NCBI GenBank assembly: GCA_002415855.1
Contig: DIAS01000085.1
Location: 8,554 to 44,153 of the forward strand
Source of the DNA: Bacteroidales bacterium UBA5072
GTDB taxonomy: Bacteria; Bacteroidota; Bacteroidia; Bacteroidales; UBA10428
Length of the DNA: 35,600 bases
Direction: 5' to 3'
In this document: one piece after another, positions 17,492 to 26,336 of the stretch
How the letters are laid out: every line of letters begins with the position of its first letter
Numbering within the stretch: position 1 is the first letter of the stretch
Translations under genes and position numbers: made by a program
Notes under the pieces: generated by a model
Told to the model about the DNA's origin: nothing
The model's database searches: none
The model's input: only the letters and a program-made list of their open reading frames with translations

Positions 17492-17544
17492 TTTAAGCAT
17501 AACAAATTGCTGCCAGACAATTATTTCACCCAATATCCAAAGTC

Positions 17545-17982
17545 ATGAAGAATATAGTGTTGTTTCTTTTTTTTGCCGTTTTACTTTGCAGTGGCTGTAA
17601 ATTCTTTAAGAAGTCTTCTGCCAAGACAGTTGACACGCTTGTAGCTGATACAACCCCTGCCGAAACGGGAATAGTTGATTCAGCCCTTTTGTATACCGGG
17701 TTGAACGACAATTCACAGGCACAGACTGCTGCTGTTGGCAGAAGCAATGCGGTTAACGGCAAATATTACATGATTGTTGGCTGCTTTACTGTTGAGCAGA
17801 ATGCCGAAAGATATGCGGAAAAACTGAGGGGCATGGGATATGAGGCACAAATAATTGCGGGAAGTGATAACTTCCAAATGGTTTCGGCCCGTACCTATAA
17901 TTCCTATCGGGAGAGTGTAGCTGAAATAGATAAATTCCGCAATGAGTTAACTCCAAATGCCTGGGTTTATTTGCAGAAATAA
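17545..17982 (+). CDS. SPOR-domain lipoprotein
   Basis: The 145-residue product has a lipoprotein signal ending in the lipobox C-S-G-C, with Cys18 as the lipidation site, so it is anchored to a membrane in the envelope. A low-complexity linker (about 19-70) leads to a C-terminal SPOR domain (about 72-145). This starts YYMIVGCFTVEQNAERYAEK and includes the second repeat-like half FQMVSARTYNSYRESVAE. SPOR domains bind denuded peptidoglycan strands, so septal or cell-wall localisation is expected. The family role is well supported, while any specific partner is unknown. It is transcribed alone, with its own promoter, and converges on the downstream phosphofructokinase. Confidence 0.9.
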   Translation: MKNIVLFLFFAVLLCSGCKFFKKSSAKTVDTLVADTTPAETGIVDSALLYTGLNDNSQAQTAAVGRSNAVNGKYYMIVGCFTVEQNAERYAEKLRGMGYEAQIIAGSDNFQMVSARTYNSYRESVAEIDKFRNELTPNAWVYLQK

Positions 17983-17995
17983 CCCGGGTGACAGA

Positions 17996-19195
17996 TCAGG
18001 CCATTATAAATAGCGGCTGGAATTCAAAGCTTTTATAATGGGGACGGTATCTTTCTACATTGTAGTATCTCTTGATGTCGATTATCTTATTGGTGCTGGT
18101 GACAACATCAATAGGAGCATTGTCATACCTTCCGTTTCTTAAAACCACAAGTCTGCCATGAATGCCCTTGAGTATCAGGTCAAGGGCAAGATTTCCATAG
18201 GCCATGGGTACAATTGAATCGATGGCATCCGGATCACCTCCCCGCACAAGATATCCAAGCTGCTGGTAAATGGTATTAATGCGTTTACCATTGGTGTATT
18301 TCACTGACAGGTCCCTGATTTTGTCCGAGACCAGCTCCCCGATGCCGCCATGAAGACTGTGACCGTAAACATCCTTGTTGTCGCTGACTAATGTGTGTTC
18401 ATTCATCCCCGTCATCATAGCACCTTCCGAAACCAGCACAACTGAATAATGACTCGGATTCCTTTCACGATCCTCAATAAGCAGCTGGGTCAACAGATCA
18501 GGATCAAATTTATGTTCCGGGATCACGCAGCGATTGGCTGCACCTGCCATCGTAGGTAACATGGCAGTAAATCCTGCATATCGGCCGAAAACCTCAATAA
18601 CCAGTATCCGCTCATGTGAACCGGCAGATGTACGCAGCGTATTGCACATCTGAATTGTACGTGTGACACAGGTACTGAATCCGATGCAATAATCAGTTCC
18701 CGGAACGTCATTGTCCATGGTTTTTGGGATAGCAACAACCTTGACACCTTCGGAATAAAGCCTGACACCATACGAGAGGGTATCGTCCCCGCCAATGGGG
18801 ATAAGGTACTCAACGCCGAGGTATTCCAGGTTTTTAATTACCTCCTCTGTCAGATCATTTACCTCGTTCATGTATTTGTCACGGTACTGGAAAGGAACAT
18901 TGGCCTTGGCCACATGGCTTGGCCTTGTACGTGATGTATGCAGGAATGTGCCACCGGTACGGCCGGCTTTGTTCACAACTTCTTCGGTAAGAACCTGGTA
19001 TTTGTCACTGTTGTCAGCCTTTTTGTCACGAACCAGCTCCATGATGCCCGCCCAACCCCTGCGCAATCCTATAACTGTGTATCCTTCTCGTAAAGCTCTG
19101 ATGGTAATAGCCCTAATGGCCGGATTCAGACCAGGCACATCACCACCACCTGTCAGTATGGCAATAGAACCTTTCTTCTTATTTGTTTGAACCAT
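17996..19195 (-). CDS. Phosphofructokinase, PPi-dependent type
   Basis: This 399-residue enzyme phosphorylates fructose 6-phosphate at C1. The N-terminal phosphate loop is TGGGDVPGLNPAIRA (15-29). The donor-site motif is GGDDT (135-139), so Asp138 sits where ATP-PFK of E. coli has Gly104. The catalytic motif is PKTMDND (157-163), with Lys158 where the E. coli enzyme has Gly124 and Asp161 as the base. The Asp/Lys pair is the known mark of pyrophosphate-using PFK, since both side chains block ATP. The reaction would then be reversible. It resembles the long group III enzymes. It follows a terminator, so it needs its own promoter. Donor use is inferred from motifs. Confidence 0.9.
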   Translation of the reverse strand: MVQTNKKKGSIAILTGGGDVPGLNPAIRAITIRALREGYTVIGLRRGWAGIMELVRDKKADNSDKYQVLTEEVVNKAGRTGGTFLHTSRTRPSHVAKANVPFQYRDKYMNEVNDLTEEVIKNLEYLGVEYLIPIGGDDTLSYGVRLYSEGVKVVAIPKTMDNDVPGTDYCIGFSTCVTRTIQMCNTLRTSAGSHERILVIEVFGRYAGFTAMLPTMAGAANRCVIPEHKFDPDLLTQLLIEDRERNPSHYSVVLVSEGAMMTGMNEHTLVSDNKDVYGHSLHGGIGELVSDKIRDLSVKYTNGKRINTIYQQLGYLVRGGDPDAIDSIVPMAYGNLALDLILKGIHGRLVVLRNGRYDNAPIDVVTSTNKIIDIKRYYNVERYRPHYKSFEFQPLFIMA

Positions 19196-19218
19196 GGGAA
19201 ATGATCTTTCAGGATTAA

Positions 19219-19226
19219 CAAATTCA
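19219..19226 (-). promoter_or_regulatory. Candidate -7 box for the downstream phosphofructokinase
   Basis: On the minus strand this reads TGAATTTG, one mismatch from TAnnTTTG. It is the best candidate in the 56 bp between the upstream kinase's terminator and this gene's ATG. Confidence 0.35.
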
Positions 19227-19251
19227 TCCCAATAAAGATAGGTAATTTTTT

Positions 19252-19282
19252 AAAAAAAAAGCAGGGCTGAATTCCCTGCTTT
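19252..19282 (-). terminator. Rho-independent terminator between the two phosphofructokinase genes
   Basis: On the minus strand a 9-bp stem, AAAGCAGGG/CCCTGCTTT with a 7-nt loop, leads directly into a run of nine T residues. It begins 8 bp after the stop of the upstream kinase. This is a textbook intrinsic terminator, so the paralogues are separate transcription units. Confidence 0.9.
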
Positions 19283-19289
19283 ATTTTCT

Positions 19290-20507
19290 CTACCAATTGA
19301 GTATTTTTCTGAAATCATATTCTTCCGGTTCCGGGAGATACTTCTTGGCGGACTTATAATCGTTTTTGGTAATGTAGTGCAGATTGTTATCAAATACAAG
19401 CTTCACCCTTTCTGATTCCATATTGACCAGCCTGGGTCTGACCTTGCCGTTTTCATCCTCTACATCTTTGAGGTACAGAGGTAAAATATCTCCCTGAGGA
19501 GTTTGTGTAACCATACAACCGGATATCCCCTCCTGGAAAAGCTTCATAACCCCGGTACCCAGTATGGTGGCGTATGAAAGATCGTAAGCAATAGGCCTTA
19601 TGCACCGTAGTTCATATCCTATTTCATTGGGCCTGCTTTTAACCGATATCCCCAACTTCTTCAGCTTCCGCTGTACGAGCATATTAAAAATGTGCGCTTT
19701 GCTGACATTGCCCAATTCGGGATGGCCATGATCATCGTATGTAAAGTTGATGCCGGTTCCTTCGATTTCTTCATCGCTCATAAAATGGAATACTCCTTCA
19801 CTTACAATTGCCACACCATATTCAATTCCCAAAAGACGGCGCTTGATCATGGAAGAAATGATCATCTTTGTGATAGCATCAAAGGTAACCTTGGTTTTGT
19901 TGAACATTTCGGGAATAATGATCATGGGGTAATGGCAGGCGGTTCCAATTCCGAATGCCAGATGACCAGCTTCACGACCCATGGCTGACACCACAAACCA
20001 ATTACCGCTCGTGCGTGCATCTTCATACAGGGTTGTTCCAATACGGACACCTTCCTCCTTGGCGGAGTGGTAACCGAAAGTAGGTGTGCCCTCAGGTAGC
20101 GGGAGGTCATTGTCAATGGTCTTCGGGACATGAATATTGGAAAACTTGACTTTATTGGCAGCCATGAATTTGCTGATCCTGTTGGCGGTCGAAGCCGTAT
20201 CGTCACCACCGATGGTTACAAGCAACTTTACATTGTTGTTTACGAAAAAGTCAGTTTTAAACTCGTCGTCCTTAGGCTTATACCGGCTCATTTTCAGAGC
20301 TGATCCACCTCTGCTGTAAATGCTGTCGGCAAAACTGAAATCCAGTTTTTCAAAACTCGGTGAATCCGTGAACAGCGTTTTGTAACCTTCATGAATCCCT
20401 AAAACTTCGTAACCGGCATTCAAAAAAACTTTTGTTACCGATCCGATCACGGTGTTAATACCGGGAGCCGGGCCGCCGGCGCACAAGATGGCAATTGATT
20501 CTTTCAT
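19290..20507 (-). CDS. Second phosphofructokinase, PPi-dependent type
   Basis: A 405-residue paralogue of the next gene. The phosphate loop is CAGGPAPGINTVIG (9-22). The donor motif is GGDDT (100-104) and the catalytic motif PKTIDND (128-134), with Lys129 and the base Asp132. As in its neighbour, the Asp103/Lys129 pair points to pyrophosphate, not ATP. The remaining active-site segment SAMGREAGHLAFG (about 174-186) supplies the MGR motif that binds fructose 6-phosphate. A plant- or long-type PPi-PFK-like C-terminal half, with HIFNMLVQRKLKKLG, differs from the other copy, so this is not a recent duplication. A different specialisation, or a different sugar phosphate such as sedoheptulose 7-phosphate, is possible. 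Confidence 0.9.
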   Translation of the reverse strand: MKESIAILCAGGPAPGINTVIGSVTKVFLNAGYEVLGIHEGYKTLFTDSPSFEKLDFSFADSIYSRGGSALKMSRYKPKDDEFKTDFFVNNNVKLLVTIGGDDTASTANRISKFMAANKVKFSNIHVPKTIDNDLPLPEGTPTFGYHSAKEEGVRIGTTLYEDARTSGNWFVVSAMGREAGHLAFGIGTACHYPMIIIPEMFNKTKVTFDAITKMIISSMIKRRLLGIEYGVAIVSEGVFHFMSDEEIEGTGINFTYDDHGHPELGNVSKAHIFNMLVQRKLKKLGISVKSRPNEIGYELRCIRPIAYDLSYATILGTGVMKLFQEGISGCMVTQTPQGDILPLYLKDVEDENGKVRPRLVNMESERVKLVFDNNLHYITKNDYKSAKKYLPEPEEYDFRKILNW

Positions 20508-20638
20508 ATCTTAAAGATGCTATGGTTGATGAGTAAAAATTTATAAAAATCAGGTGTGCAAAGATGTAAAATATTTTAAAATTGTGAACATATCATGAAC
20601 ATTATTACGATTGTCATAGGCCGGTACAATAAAAACAA

Positions 20639-20646
20639 TATATTTG
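20639..20646 (+). promoter_or_regulatory. -7 promoter box for the MFS transporter
   Basis: TATATTTG matches TAnnTTTG exactly and lies 21 bp before the start codon, implying a short leader. A TTG at 20611-20613 is slightly too far away for an ideal -33. Confidence 0.45.
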
Positions 20647-20667
20647 AACGCTTAAATTTAAAAACCA

Positions 20668-22047
20668 ATGCCAGAATCATACAAATCGCTCAGGGAGTCA
20701 GTTTATGCCAGGTGGGGTGTTCTGTTGATTGTTAGCCTAATAATGGCTGCCAATTACTTTTTCTATGATGCCTTATCACCGTTAAAGGATAAAATTCAGA
20801 CAAACCTTGGTTTCTCCAACCAGCAGTATGGATTCTTACAATCAACTTATTCCATTTCCAATGTCTTTCTCTTCATGGCGGTAATCGGAGGCATCCTGCT
20901 TGATAAATGGGGAATAAGGTTTACCGGTATTGGTTTCACTTTTTTCATGGCGCTGGGATCCATACTTACATTTTATGGCGCTTCCGGAACCTTCAGAAAC
21001 GGGGGTCTGGGATATGCTTTTATGAATTCTTTCCTGACCCGGTTTACGCCCGAATTCAAAATGATGACATTCGGTTACTTTCTTTTTGGTCTTGGAGCTG
21101 AGACCAGCATTGTTGTCATTACAACCATTGTTGTTAAATGGTTTAAGGGAAAAGAACTTGCCCTTGCATTGGGGTTAAACCTGGCTGTTGCAAGGATCGG
21201 ACAGGCTTTGTCATTTTTCTTCTCTGCCAACCTGAGCACACCGGATTTCTGGTACCGCCCCATTTTGCTGGCAGCATGCCTGCTGAGTATAGCATTTTTG
21301 TTCTTCCTCGTATACAGTATAATTGATTATCGGTTGGACAGGCAAATACATTTCAAACTTGAGACGGATGAAACCGACAAATTCAAAGTCTCAGATATTG
21401 TCAAGATCATCAGGATACCTTCATTTATTTACATTACCCTGCTTTGCGTTACCTTTTATTCTGCATTCTTCCCGTTCCTTAAATACGCCACGGATTTGCT
21501 GCACAATAAGTTTGACCTCGCCACGGCCTATGCCGGGAGACTCACATCAATCCCCATCTTTTGTACGGTTCTCTTTACGCCTTTCTTTGGCTGGATGGCT
21601 GATCTAAAAGGAAAGAGTGCTTCTATGATGGTTTACAGTTCCATTTTATTAATCATAGCGCATCTCACACTCACTTTTACCATGGTGACGCCAATTGTCC
21701 CGATGGCCTTGCTCGGCATTTCCTTTTCGTTAATCCCGGCAGCCATGTGGCCTGCAGTCGCCAAAATAATTGATCAGAACAAACTCGGCACCGCATATGG
21801 CATAATGTTTTCGGTTCAGAATTTCGGTTTATGGCTTTTCCCGATCCTGATCGGCCTAATTCTGGATAAAACCAATCCCGGCGTTACAGCCCAATTGGTG
21901 GAGGAGGGTGTGGCAAAATATAACTACACCTATTCAATCCTGATGCTGGCAATTATAGGAATTCTGGGAGTTGTATTTGCCTTACTGCTGAAGCGTGAAG
22001 ACAAAACCTCAGGTTTTGGCCTTGAGCTTCCTAACCGTAAACGTTAG
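20668..22047 (+). CDS. MFS transporter, substrate unknown
   Basis: This 459-residue protein has about 12 hydrophobic segments. The first is RWGVLLIVSLIMAANYFFYDAL. The signature loop between helices 2 and 3, ILLDKWGIRFTG, is a major facilitator motif-A variant. Helix 4-5 contains LFGLGAETSIVVITTIVVKWFKGKELALALGLNLAV, whose KGKELALALG segment is typical of MFS members. The overall pattern faintly recalls the MFSD1-like branch, which carries dipeptides in animals, but that is a weak guess. It is convergent with purA and has its own promoter. Its 5' neighbour on the opposite strand is the second phosphofructokinase, though no link with sugar transport is shown. Confidence 0.82.
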   Translation: MPESYKSLRESVYARWGVLLIVSLIMAANYFFYDALSPLKDKIQTNLGFSNQQYGFLQSTYSISNVFLFMAVIGGILLDKWGIRFTGIGFTFFMALGSILTFYGASGTFRNGGLGYAFMNSFLTRFTPEFKMMTFGYFLFGLGAETSIVVITTIVVKWFKGKELALALGLNLAVARIGQALSFFFSANLSTPDFWYRPILLAACLLSIAFLFFLVYSIIDYRLDRQIHFKLETDETDKFKVSDIVKIIRIPSFIYITLLCVTFYSAFFPFLKYATDLLHNKFDLATAYAGRLTSIPIFCTVLFTPFFGWMADLKGKSASMMVYSSILLIIAHLTLTFTMVTPIVPMALLGISFSLIPAAMWPAVAKIIDQNKLGTAYGIMFSVQNFGLWLFPILIGLILDKTNPGVTAQLVEEGVAKYNYTYSILMLAIIGILGVVFALLLKREDKTSGFGLELPNRKR

Positions 22048-22118
22048 CATCTGAATCTAAGAGTTAAGATTAAGCTCTTCGATCTTATTTCTTCGATCTT
22101 CCATCTTTCATCCGACAA

Positions 22119-23378
22119 CTACCTGAAAATAATCTGTTTCCTGTCAGGTCCGAGTGATACAATGGTAACCGGTATGCCGGTTTCCTTTTCAATAAAATCG
22201 ATATACCGGTTGAGTGCTTCAGGTATACCTGATTTAGTGGTTACCTCGGAGACATCCTGCTTCCAACCCTTCATTTCGACATACTGGGGTACAGCTTCCT
22301 GCAGGTCATAAGGCAGGTGTTCAGTAAAATGCCCCTGGAGCTGATAACCCGTACAGATCCTGATGATGTCGAAATCAGAAAGTACGTCTGCCTTTGTCAT
22401 GATCAACTGTGTAACGCCATTGATGAGTATGGAATACTTAAGTGCCACCAGATCAAGCCATCCGCAACGGCGTGGCCTGCCTGTGGTTGCGCCATATTCA
22501 TGACCTTTTTCCCGCAGCACTTTACCGGTTTCATCTTCCAGCTCCGTAGGGAAGGGACCGCTACCAACGCGGGTGCAGTATGCCTTGAAGACTCCCAGTA
22601 CTTCCCCGATGCGCGTAGGAGCAATTCCCAGGCCGGTACAGGCACCGGCACAAATGGTACTGGAGGAAGTGACAAATGGATAAGAGCCAAAATCGATATC
22701 AAGCATAGTACCTTGTGCACCTTCGGCCAGGACTTTCTTTCCTTCCGAAAGCAGGTGATTAATTTCGTATTCACTGTCAATTAACTCATACCTTCGGATT
22801 TCCTCTATGCCTGCAAACCATTGTTCTTCGTTTTCTTCGATGTTGTATACAAAATCGTAAATCCTTAGCAGATCAATATGTTTCTGCTTGAGATGATCGT
22901 ATTTGGCCTTGAAATCATGCTGCAGAATGTCACCTACGCGCAGACCATTCCTGCCTGTTTTGTCCATGTAGGTGGGACCAATTCCTTTGAGTGTGCTGCC
23001 GATTTTAGTTACTCCCTTGGCTGCTTCGGAGGCAGCATCCAAAATCCGGTGCGAGGGTAAGATCAAATGTGCTTTTCGGGAAATCCTCAGTTTTTGCTGC
23101 AGGTCAACCCCCAGCCTGTAAATGGCCTCGGTTTCCTTCTTGAAGATGACCGGATCGATCACAACTCCGTTGCCGATGATGTTGATCTGATCTTTATGAA
23201 ATATCCCTGAAGGTATGGAATGCAGTACATGCTTGATGGTGTTGAATTCAAGCGTATGACCCGCGTTGGGGCCGCCCTGAAACCGGGTGATCACATCGTA
23301 CTTCGGAGTCAGAACATCCACAATTTTACCTTTACCTTCGTCACCCCACTGAAGGCCTAATACTACATCTGCTTTCAT
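22119..23378 (-). CDS. purA: Adenylosuccinate synthetase
   Basis: PurA joins IMP and aspartate using GTP, the first committed step from IMP to AMP. The 419-residue protein has the N-terminal GTP loop GLQWGDEGKGKIVD (8-21), with catalytic Asp13, and His41 in GGPNAGHT. The IMP-binding stretch GPTYMDKTGRNGLRVGD and the late motifs TTGRPRRCGWLD and VTTKSGI are also present. All key residues are intact and length is normal. It lies in a purA-fur-rel order on the minus strand that I recall as common in Bacteroidales. This puts a purine enzyme next to the (p)ppGpp enzyme, whose product inhibits purine synthesis in many bacteria. Confidence 0.98.
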   Translation of the reverse strand: MKADVVLGLQWGDEGKGKIVDVLTPKYDVITRFQGGPNAGHTLEFNTIKHVLHSIPSGIFHKDQINIIGNGVVIDPVIFKKETEAIYRLGVDLQQKLRISRKAHLILPSHRILDAASEAAKGVTKIGSTLKGIGPTYMDKTGRNGLRVGDILQHDFKAKYDHLKQKHIDLLRIYDFVYNIEENEEQWFAGIEEIRRYELIDSEYEINHLLSEGKKVLAEGAQGTMLDIDFGSYPFVTSSSTICAGACTGLGIAPTRIGEVLGVFKAYCTRVGSGPFPTELEDETGKVLREKGHEYGATTGRPRRCGWLDLVALKYSILINGVTQLIMTKADVLSDFDIIRICTGYQLQGHFTEHLPYDLQEAVPQYVEMKGWKQDVSEVTTKSGIPEALNRYIDFIEKETGIPVTIVSLGPDRKQIIFR

Positions 23379-23408
23379 AATGCAAAAGGGAATAATAAAA
23401 AATGCCTC

Positions 23409-23438
23409 CGAAGGTACTAATTTTTTTCAATCTTCAAA
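23409..23438 (-). promoter_or_regulatory. Candidate promoter for purA
   Basis: On the minus strand a TTTG (-33; 23435-23438) is followed, after 18 bp, by TACCTTCG (-7; 23409-23416), one mismatch from TAnnTTTG. Both elements are present near the usual 19-bp spacing. The predicted start is about 25 nt before the purA ATG. Confidence 0.4.
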
Positions 23439-23483
23439 TATCAGCAGATGGGGAGGAAACGTGGTAACTAACTAATAAATAGT

Positions 23484-23951
23484 TTATTGGAAGATTTTTT
23501 TCTTTTTTTCGGGTACATCTTTTTTTCTCCCGTAAATGTATAATGAATGATGAGAAGGATCGAAACCATTCAGCTCGCAAGCGGTGTTAATTATTTCCTG
23601 CATTCGCGGATCACAGAATTCAATGACTTTTCCTGTATCAATATCGATCAGGTGATCATGCTGCATGCACTGGTAGGCCTTCTCAAACTGGGCAATGTTT
23701 TTTCCGAACTGATGCTTCACAACAAGATTACAGTCGAGCAACAGCTCAATGGTATTGTACAGGGTAGCACGACTTACGCGGTAGTTCTTGTTTTTCATGA
23801 ACAGATAAAGCGTCTCGATGTCGAAATGACCCTCGCGTGAATAAATCTCATCCAGGATGGCATAACGCTCGGGAGTTTTGCGATGCCCTTTTTTCTCAAG
23901 ATAATTGATAAATATCTTTTTAACAGTCTCTTTTGTTTCAGCCGAAACCAT
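23484..23951 (-). CDS. Fur-family transcriptional regulator
   Basis: A 155-residue ferric-uptake-type repressor. The N-terminal winged helix (about 8-85) includes GHRKTPERYAILDEIY and the recognition region VSRATLYNTIELLLDCNLV. The metal-binding dimerisation domain follows, with candidate ligands His42 (GHFDIETLY), His98 and His100 (QHDHL), Glu112 and His134/His135. The structural-zinc Cys pair usually found after HDHLIC is absent, since the segment reads LIDIDTGKVIEF. The C-terminal cysteine pair is missing too, and the tail is lysine-rich. The metal sensed (iron, zinc, manganese or peroxide) cannot be decided. It sits between rel and purA on the same strand. Confidence 0.9.
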   Translation of the reverse strand: MVSAETKETVKKIFINYLEKKGHRKTPERYAILDEIYSREGHFDIETLYLFMKNKNYRVSRATLYNTIELLLDCNLVVKHQFGKNIAQFEKAYQCMQHDHLIDIDTGKVIEFCDPRMQEIINTACELNGFDPSHHSLYIYGRKKDVPEKKKKIFQ

Positions 23952-24033
23952 AAAGTCGATAAATTAATTCAGCGAGCTAAATTAGTCAAATTTTAATCAC
24001 TTGCGCCTTTATTTAGAATAACTTTAAATTAAT

Positions 24034-26277
24034 TCACAGGGTAGCCTCAACGCGCTTGACAGCATCGACGCCCTTGATTTTACTCAGGCTTACCAGCAGA
24101 TTGTTGAGGTCTTTTGCGTCATGAACATATAAATCAATTGTGCCTTCCCAGATTCCGTCGTGACTGGACAGGTTGATGGTACGGATATTCACATTGAGTT
24201 CCTTTGAAATAACGTGCGTAATGTCGCTATATATGCCAAAACGGTCGAGCCCGTTGATGGCAACTTTCACCAGAAAAGAAAGAAACTTGTGTGTGGTCCA
24301 CTTAACCGGCACCAGGAGTTCACTTTGACTTGATAACAACCTGATGGCCGCAGTGCATTTGGCCTGGTGAATTGTAATATTATCCTGCTCATGTGAATCC
24401 CTGAAAGCAATTACGTTGTCTCCCGGGATAGGATTACAACATTTGGCTACTGCGTAATCAGTTGTTGCACTGTATATGTTTTCTTTCAGCAGAATGGGTG
24501 TTTTCAGACTGGGTTTGGTGTGTGTATTGTTAATTGAACCTGTCCTTCTTGACTTCATGGAGGTCTTTCCCAATTGAAGGCTCCAGTAATTCACCCATTT
24601 ATTCTTGGTATTCCTTTTGAGAATTACGTCAAGGTCTTCCAATTGTATGATCCCGGTTCCTATTTTGCTGTAAAGTTCTTCCTTGTTGGATACTTCATAA
24701 GCAGGCAATAGTTTTTGGAGTATCCGTGCATTTGGTCTTAACTTGAATTCCAAAAGCCTGTCCTCCAGTAACCTTTTTCCCTTCTCTATTCTGTTCTTGT
24801 TTTCAGCTTTCAGCGCGTCTTTGATGGCTGATTTTGCTTTAAGTGTGATCACAGTATCAAGCCATTCGAGTCGGGGACGATAGGTGTCGGAAGTAATGAT
24901 TTCCACCTGGTCACCGCTCTTCAAAACATGATTCAATGGAACTAATCTGTGATTTACCTTGGCGCCAATGGCTTTGTGCCCGATCTCACTGTGTATCTCA
25001 TAGGCAAAGTCAAGCACAGTGCTATTGACCGGCAGGGTCTTTGTATCACCCTTTGGTGTAAAAACAAATATCTCCGAGGCAAAAAGATTCAGCTTAAAGT
25101 CATCCAGGAATTCCAGGGCATCAGAATTTGGATTGGCAAGCAATTCACGGATTTTTTTGAGCCATTTGTCCAGCTCACTTTCATGGGAACTGTCGGTCTT
25201 GTACTTCCAGTGTGCCGCAAATCCTCTTTCGGCTATATCATCCATCCTTCTGGAACGGATCTGGACTTCCATCCAGTTGCCTTTGGGACCCATAACCGTG
25301 GCATGGAGGGCTTCATAACCATTCGCTTTTGGTGTGCTCACCCAGTCACGAATCCGTTCAGGTTTGGGCATATAAATATCCGTGATCATGGAATAGATAT
25401 TCCAGCACTGGGTTTTTTCCGGAATAGCCGAAAGCGGGTCGAAAACAATACGGATGGCCATCAGATCATAAACCTCTTCAAAAGGGATGTTTTTGCTCTG
25501 CATTTTGTGCCATATGGAATAAATGGATTTGTAACGTCCGCTGATATCGTAGCTGATGCCGTTCTTTTCGAGCTGTTCTTTAATGGGCCGTGCAAATTCC
25601 TCTATAAAGACCTGGTGGCTTTTTTCCTGCCCTTTCAACTTGTCAGAAAGCTCCTGGAATATTTTGGGGTAGCGGTATTTCAGGCTAAGGTCCTCCAACT
25701 CATCCTTGATTGTATAAAAGCCCATACGGTGGGCAAGGGGAGCATAAAGATAGAGGGTTTCGGCAGATATCTTCATTTGCTTGGCCACCGGCAGCGAACC
25801 CAGTGTTCTCATGTTGTGAAGGCGGTCGGCCAGCTTAATCAGAATGACCCGAACATCATCAGAAAGTGTAAGCAACATCTTCCTGAAGTTTTCTGCCTGC
25901 AGGGTGGAATTCTTATCAAAGACGCCGGAAATTTTTGTCAATCCATCTACAATAGAAGCTATCTTTGAACCAAAGTGATTTTCAATGTCCTCCAGTGTGA
26001 ATTCCGTGTCTTCCACCACATCATGAAGCAGTGCTGCCACAATGGCCTTAACACCAAGGCCCATTTCCTGTGTCACAATCCTTGCCACTGCAATCGGATG
26101 GAGAATGTAAGGCTCGCCTGATAACCTCAGGGCACCCTTATGTGCATTATAGGCAATCTTAAATGCCTTACGGATCAATGCCCTGTCGCTCCGTTTGTTG
26201 CACCGGATACAACCTTCAAGCAGGTCATTGAACTCTTGCCTGACTTGAATCTCCTCTGCTGAAAGGGTGGAGCTCAT
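24034..26277 (-). CDS. Bifunctional (p)ppGpp synthetase/hydrolase (Rel/SpoT)
   Basis: This 747-residue stringent-response enzyme makes and degrades (p)ppGpp. The HD hydrolase domain is complete: His60, His85-Asp86, Glu89-Asp90 and Asp151/Asn155 in LADRLHNMRTLG. The synthetase domain has RYKSIYSIWHKM and EEVYDLMAIRIVFD, then PNGYEALHATVMGP-like substrate loops and a QIRSRRMDDIAERG segment. A TGS domain (about 402-466) with LPVNSTVLDFAYEIHSEIGH follows, then the Zn-finger-like CCNPIPGD region and a C-terminal ACT domain (about 660-747). An intact hydrolase shows this is a bifunctional enzyme, not a RelA-type synthetase. A TACCTTTG promoter box is upstream. Confidence 0.97.
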   Translation of the reverse strand: MSSTLSAEEIQVRQEFNDLLEGCIRCNKRSDRALIRKAFKIAYNAHKGALRLSGEPYILHPIAVARIVTQEMGLGVKAIVAALLHDVVEDTEFTLEDIENHFGSKIASIVDGLTKISGVFDKNSTLQAENFRKMLLTLSDDVRVILIKLADRLHNMRTLGSLPVAKQMKISAETLYLYAPLAHRMGFYTIKDELEDLSLKYRYPKIFQELSDKLKGQEKSHQVFIEEFARPIKEQLEKNGISYDISGRYKSIYSIWHKMQSKNIPFEEVYDLMAIRIVFDPLSAIPEKTQCWNIYSMITDIYMPKPERIRDWVSTPKANGYEALHATVMGPKGNWMEVQIRSRRMDDIAERGFAAHWKYKTDSSHESELDKWLKKIRELLANPNSDALEFLDDFKLNLFASEIFVFTPKGDTKTLPVNSTVLDFAYEIHSEIGHKAIGAKVNHRLVPLNHVLKSGDQVEIITSDTYRPRLEWLDTVITLKAKSAIKDALKAENKNRIEKGKRLLEDRLLEFKLRPNARILQKLLPAYEVSNKEELYSKIGTGIIQLEDLDVILKRNTKNKWVNYWSLQLGKTSMKSRRTGSINNTHTKPSLKTPILLKENIYSATTDYAVAKCCNPIPGDNVIAFRDSHEQDNITIHQAKCTAAIRLLSSQSELLVPVKWTTHKFLSFLVKVAINGLDRFGIYSDITHVISKELNVNIRTINLSSHDGIWEGTIDLYVHDAKDLNNLLVSLSKIKGVDAVKRVEATL

Positions 26278-26314
26278 GGGATACGATCAAAAAGTAAAAT
26301 GTTGAAGATAATTG

Positions 26315-26322
26315 CAAAGGTA
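26315..26322 (-). promoter_or_regulatory. -7 promoter box for rel
   Basis: On the minus strand this reads TACCTTTG, an exact TAnnTTTG match, about 38 bp before the rel ATG in the gap after the type IX-secreted protein. It implies a leader of about 30 nt. Confidence 0.5.
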
Positions 26323-26336
26323 GCGATTTTGAACCA

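Noticed and set aside
22059..22100. Hairpin AAGAG/CTCTT and repeated CTTCGATCTT between the MFS gene and purA
   Set aside because: The stem is only 5-7 bp with an 11-nt loop and no T-run; the repeat is short. Neither is enough to call a terminator or element.
24949..25968. Long plus-strand open frame (339 codons)
   Set aside because: It lies wholly inside rel on the opposite strand and shows no domain pattern, while the rel frame encodes a complete, recognisable enzyme.
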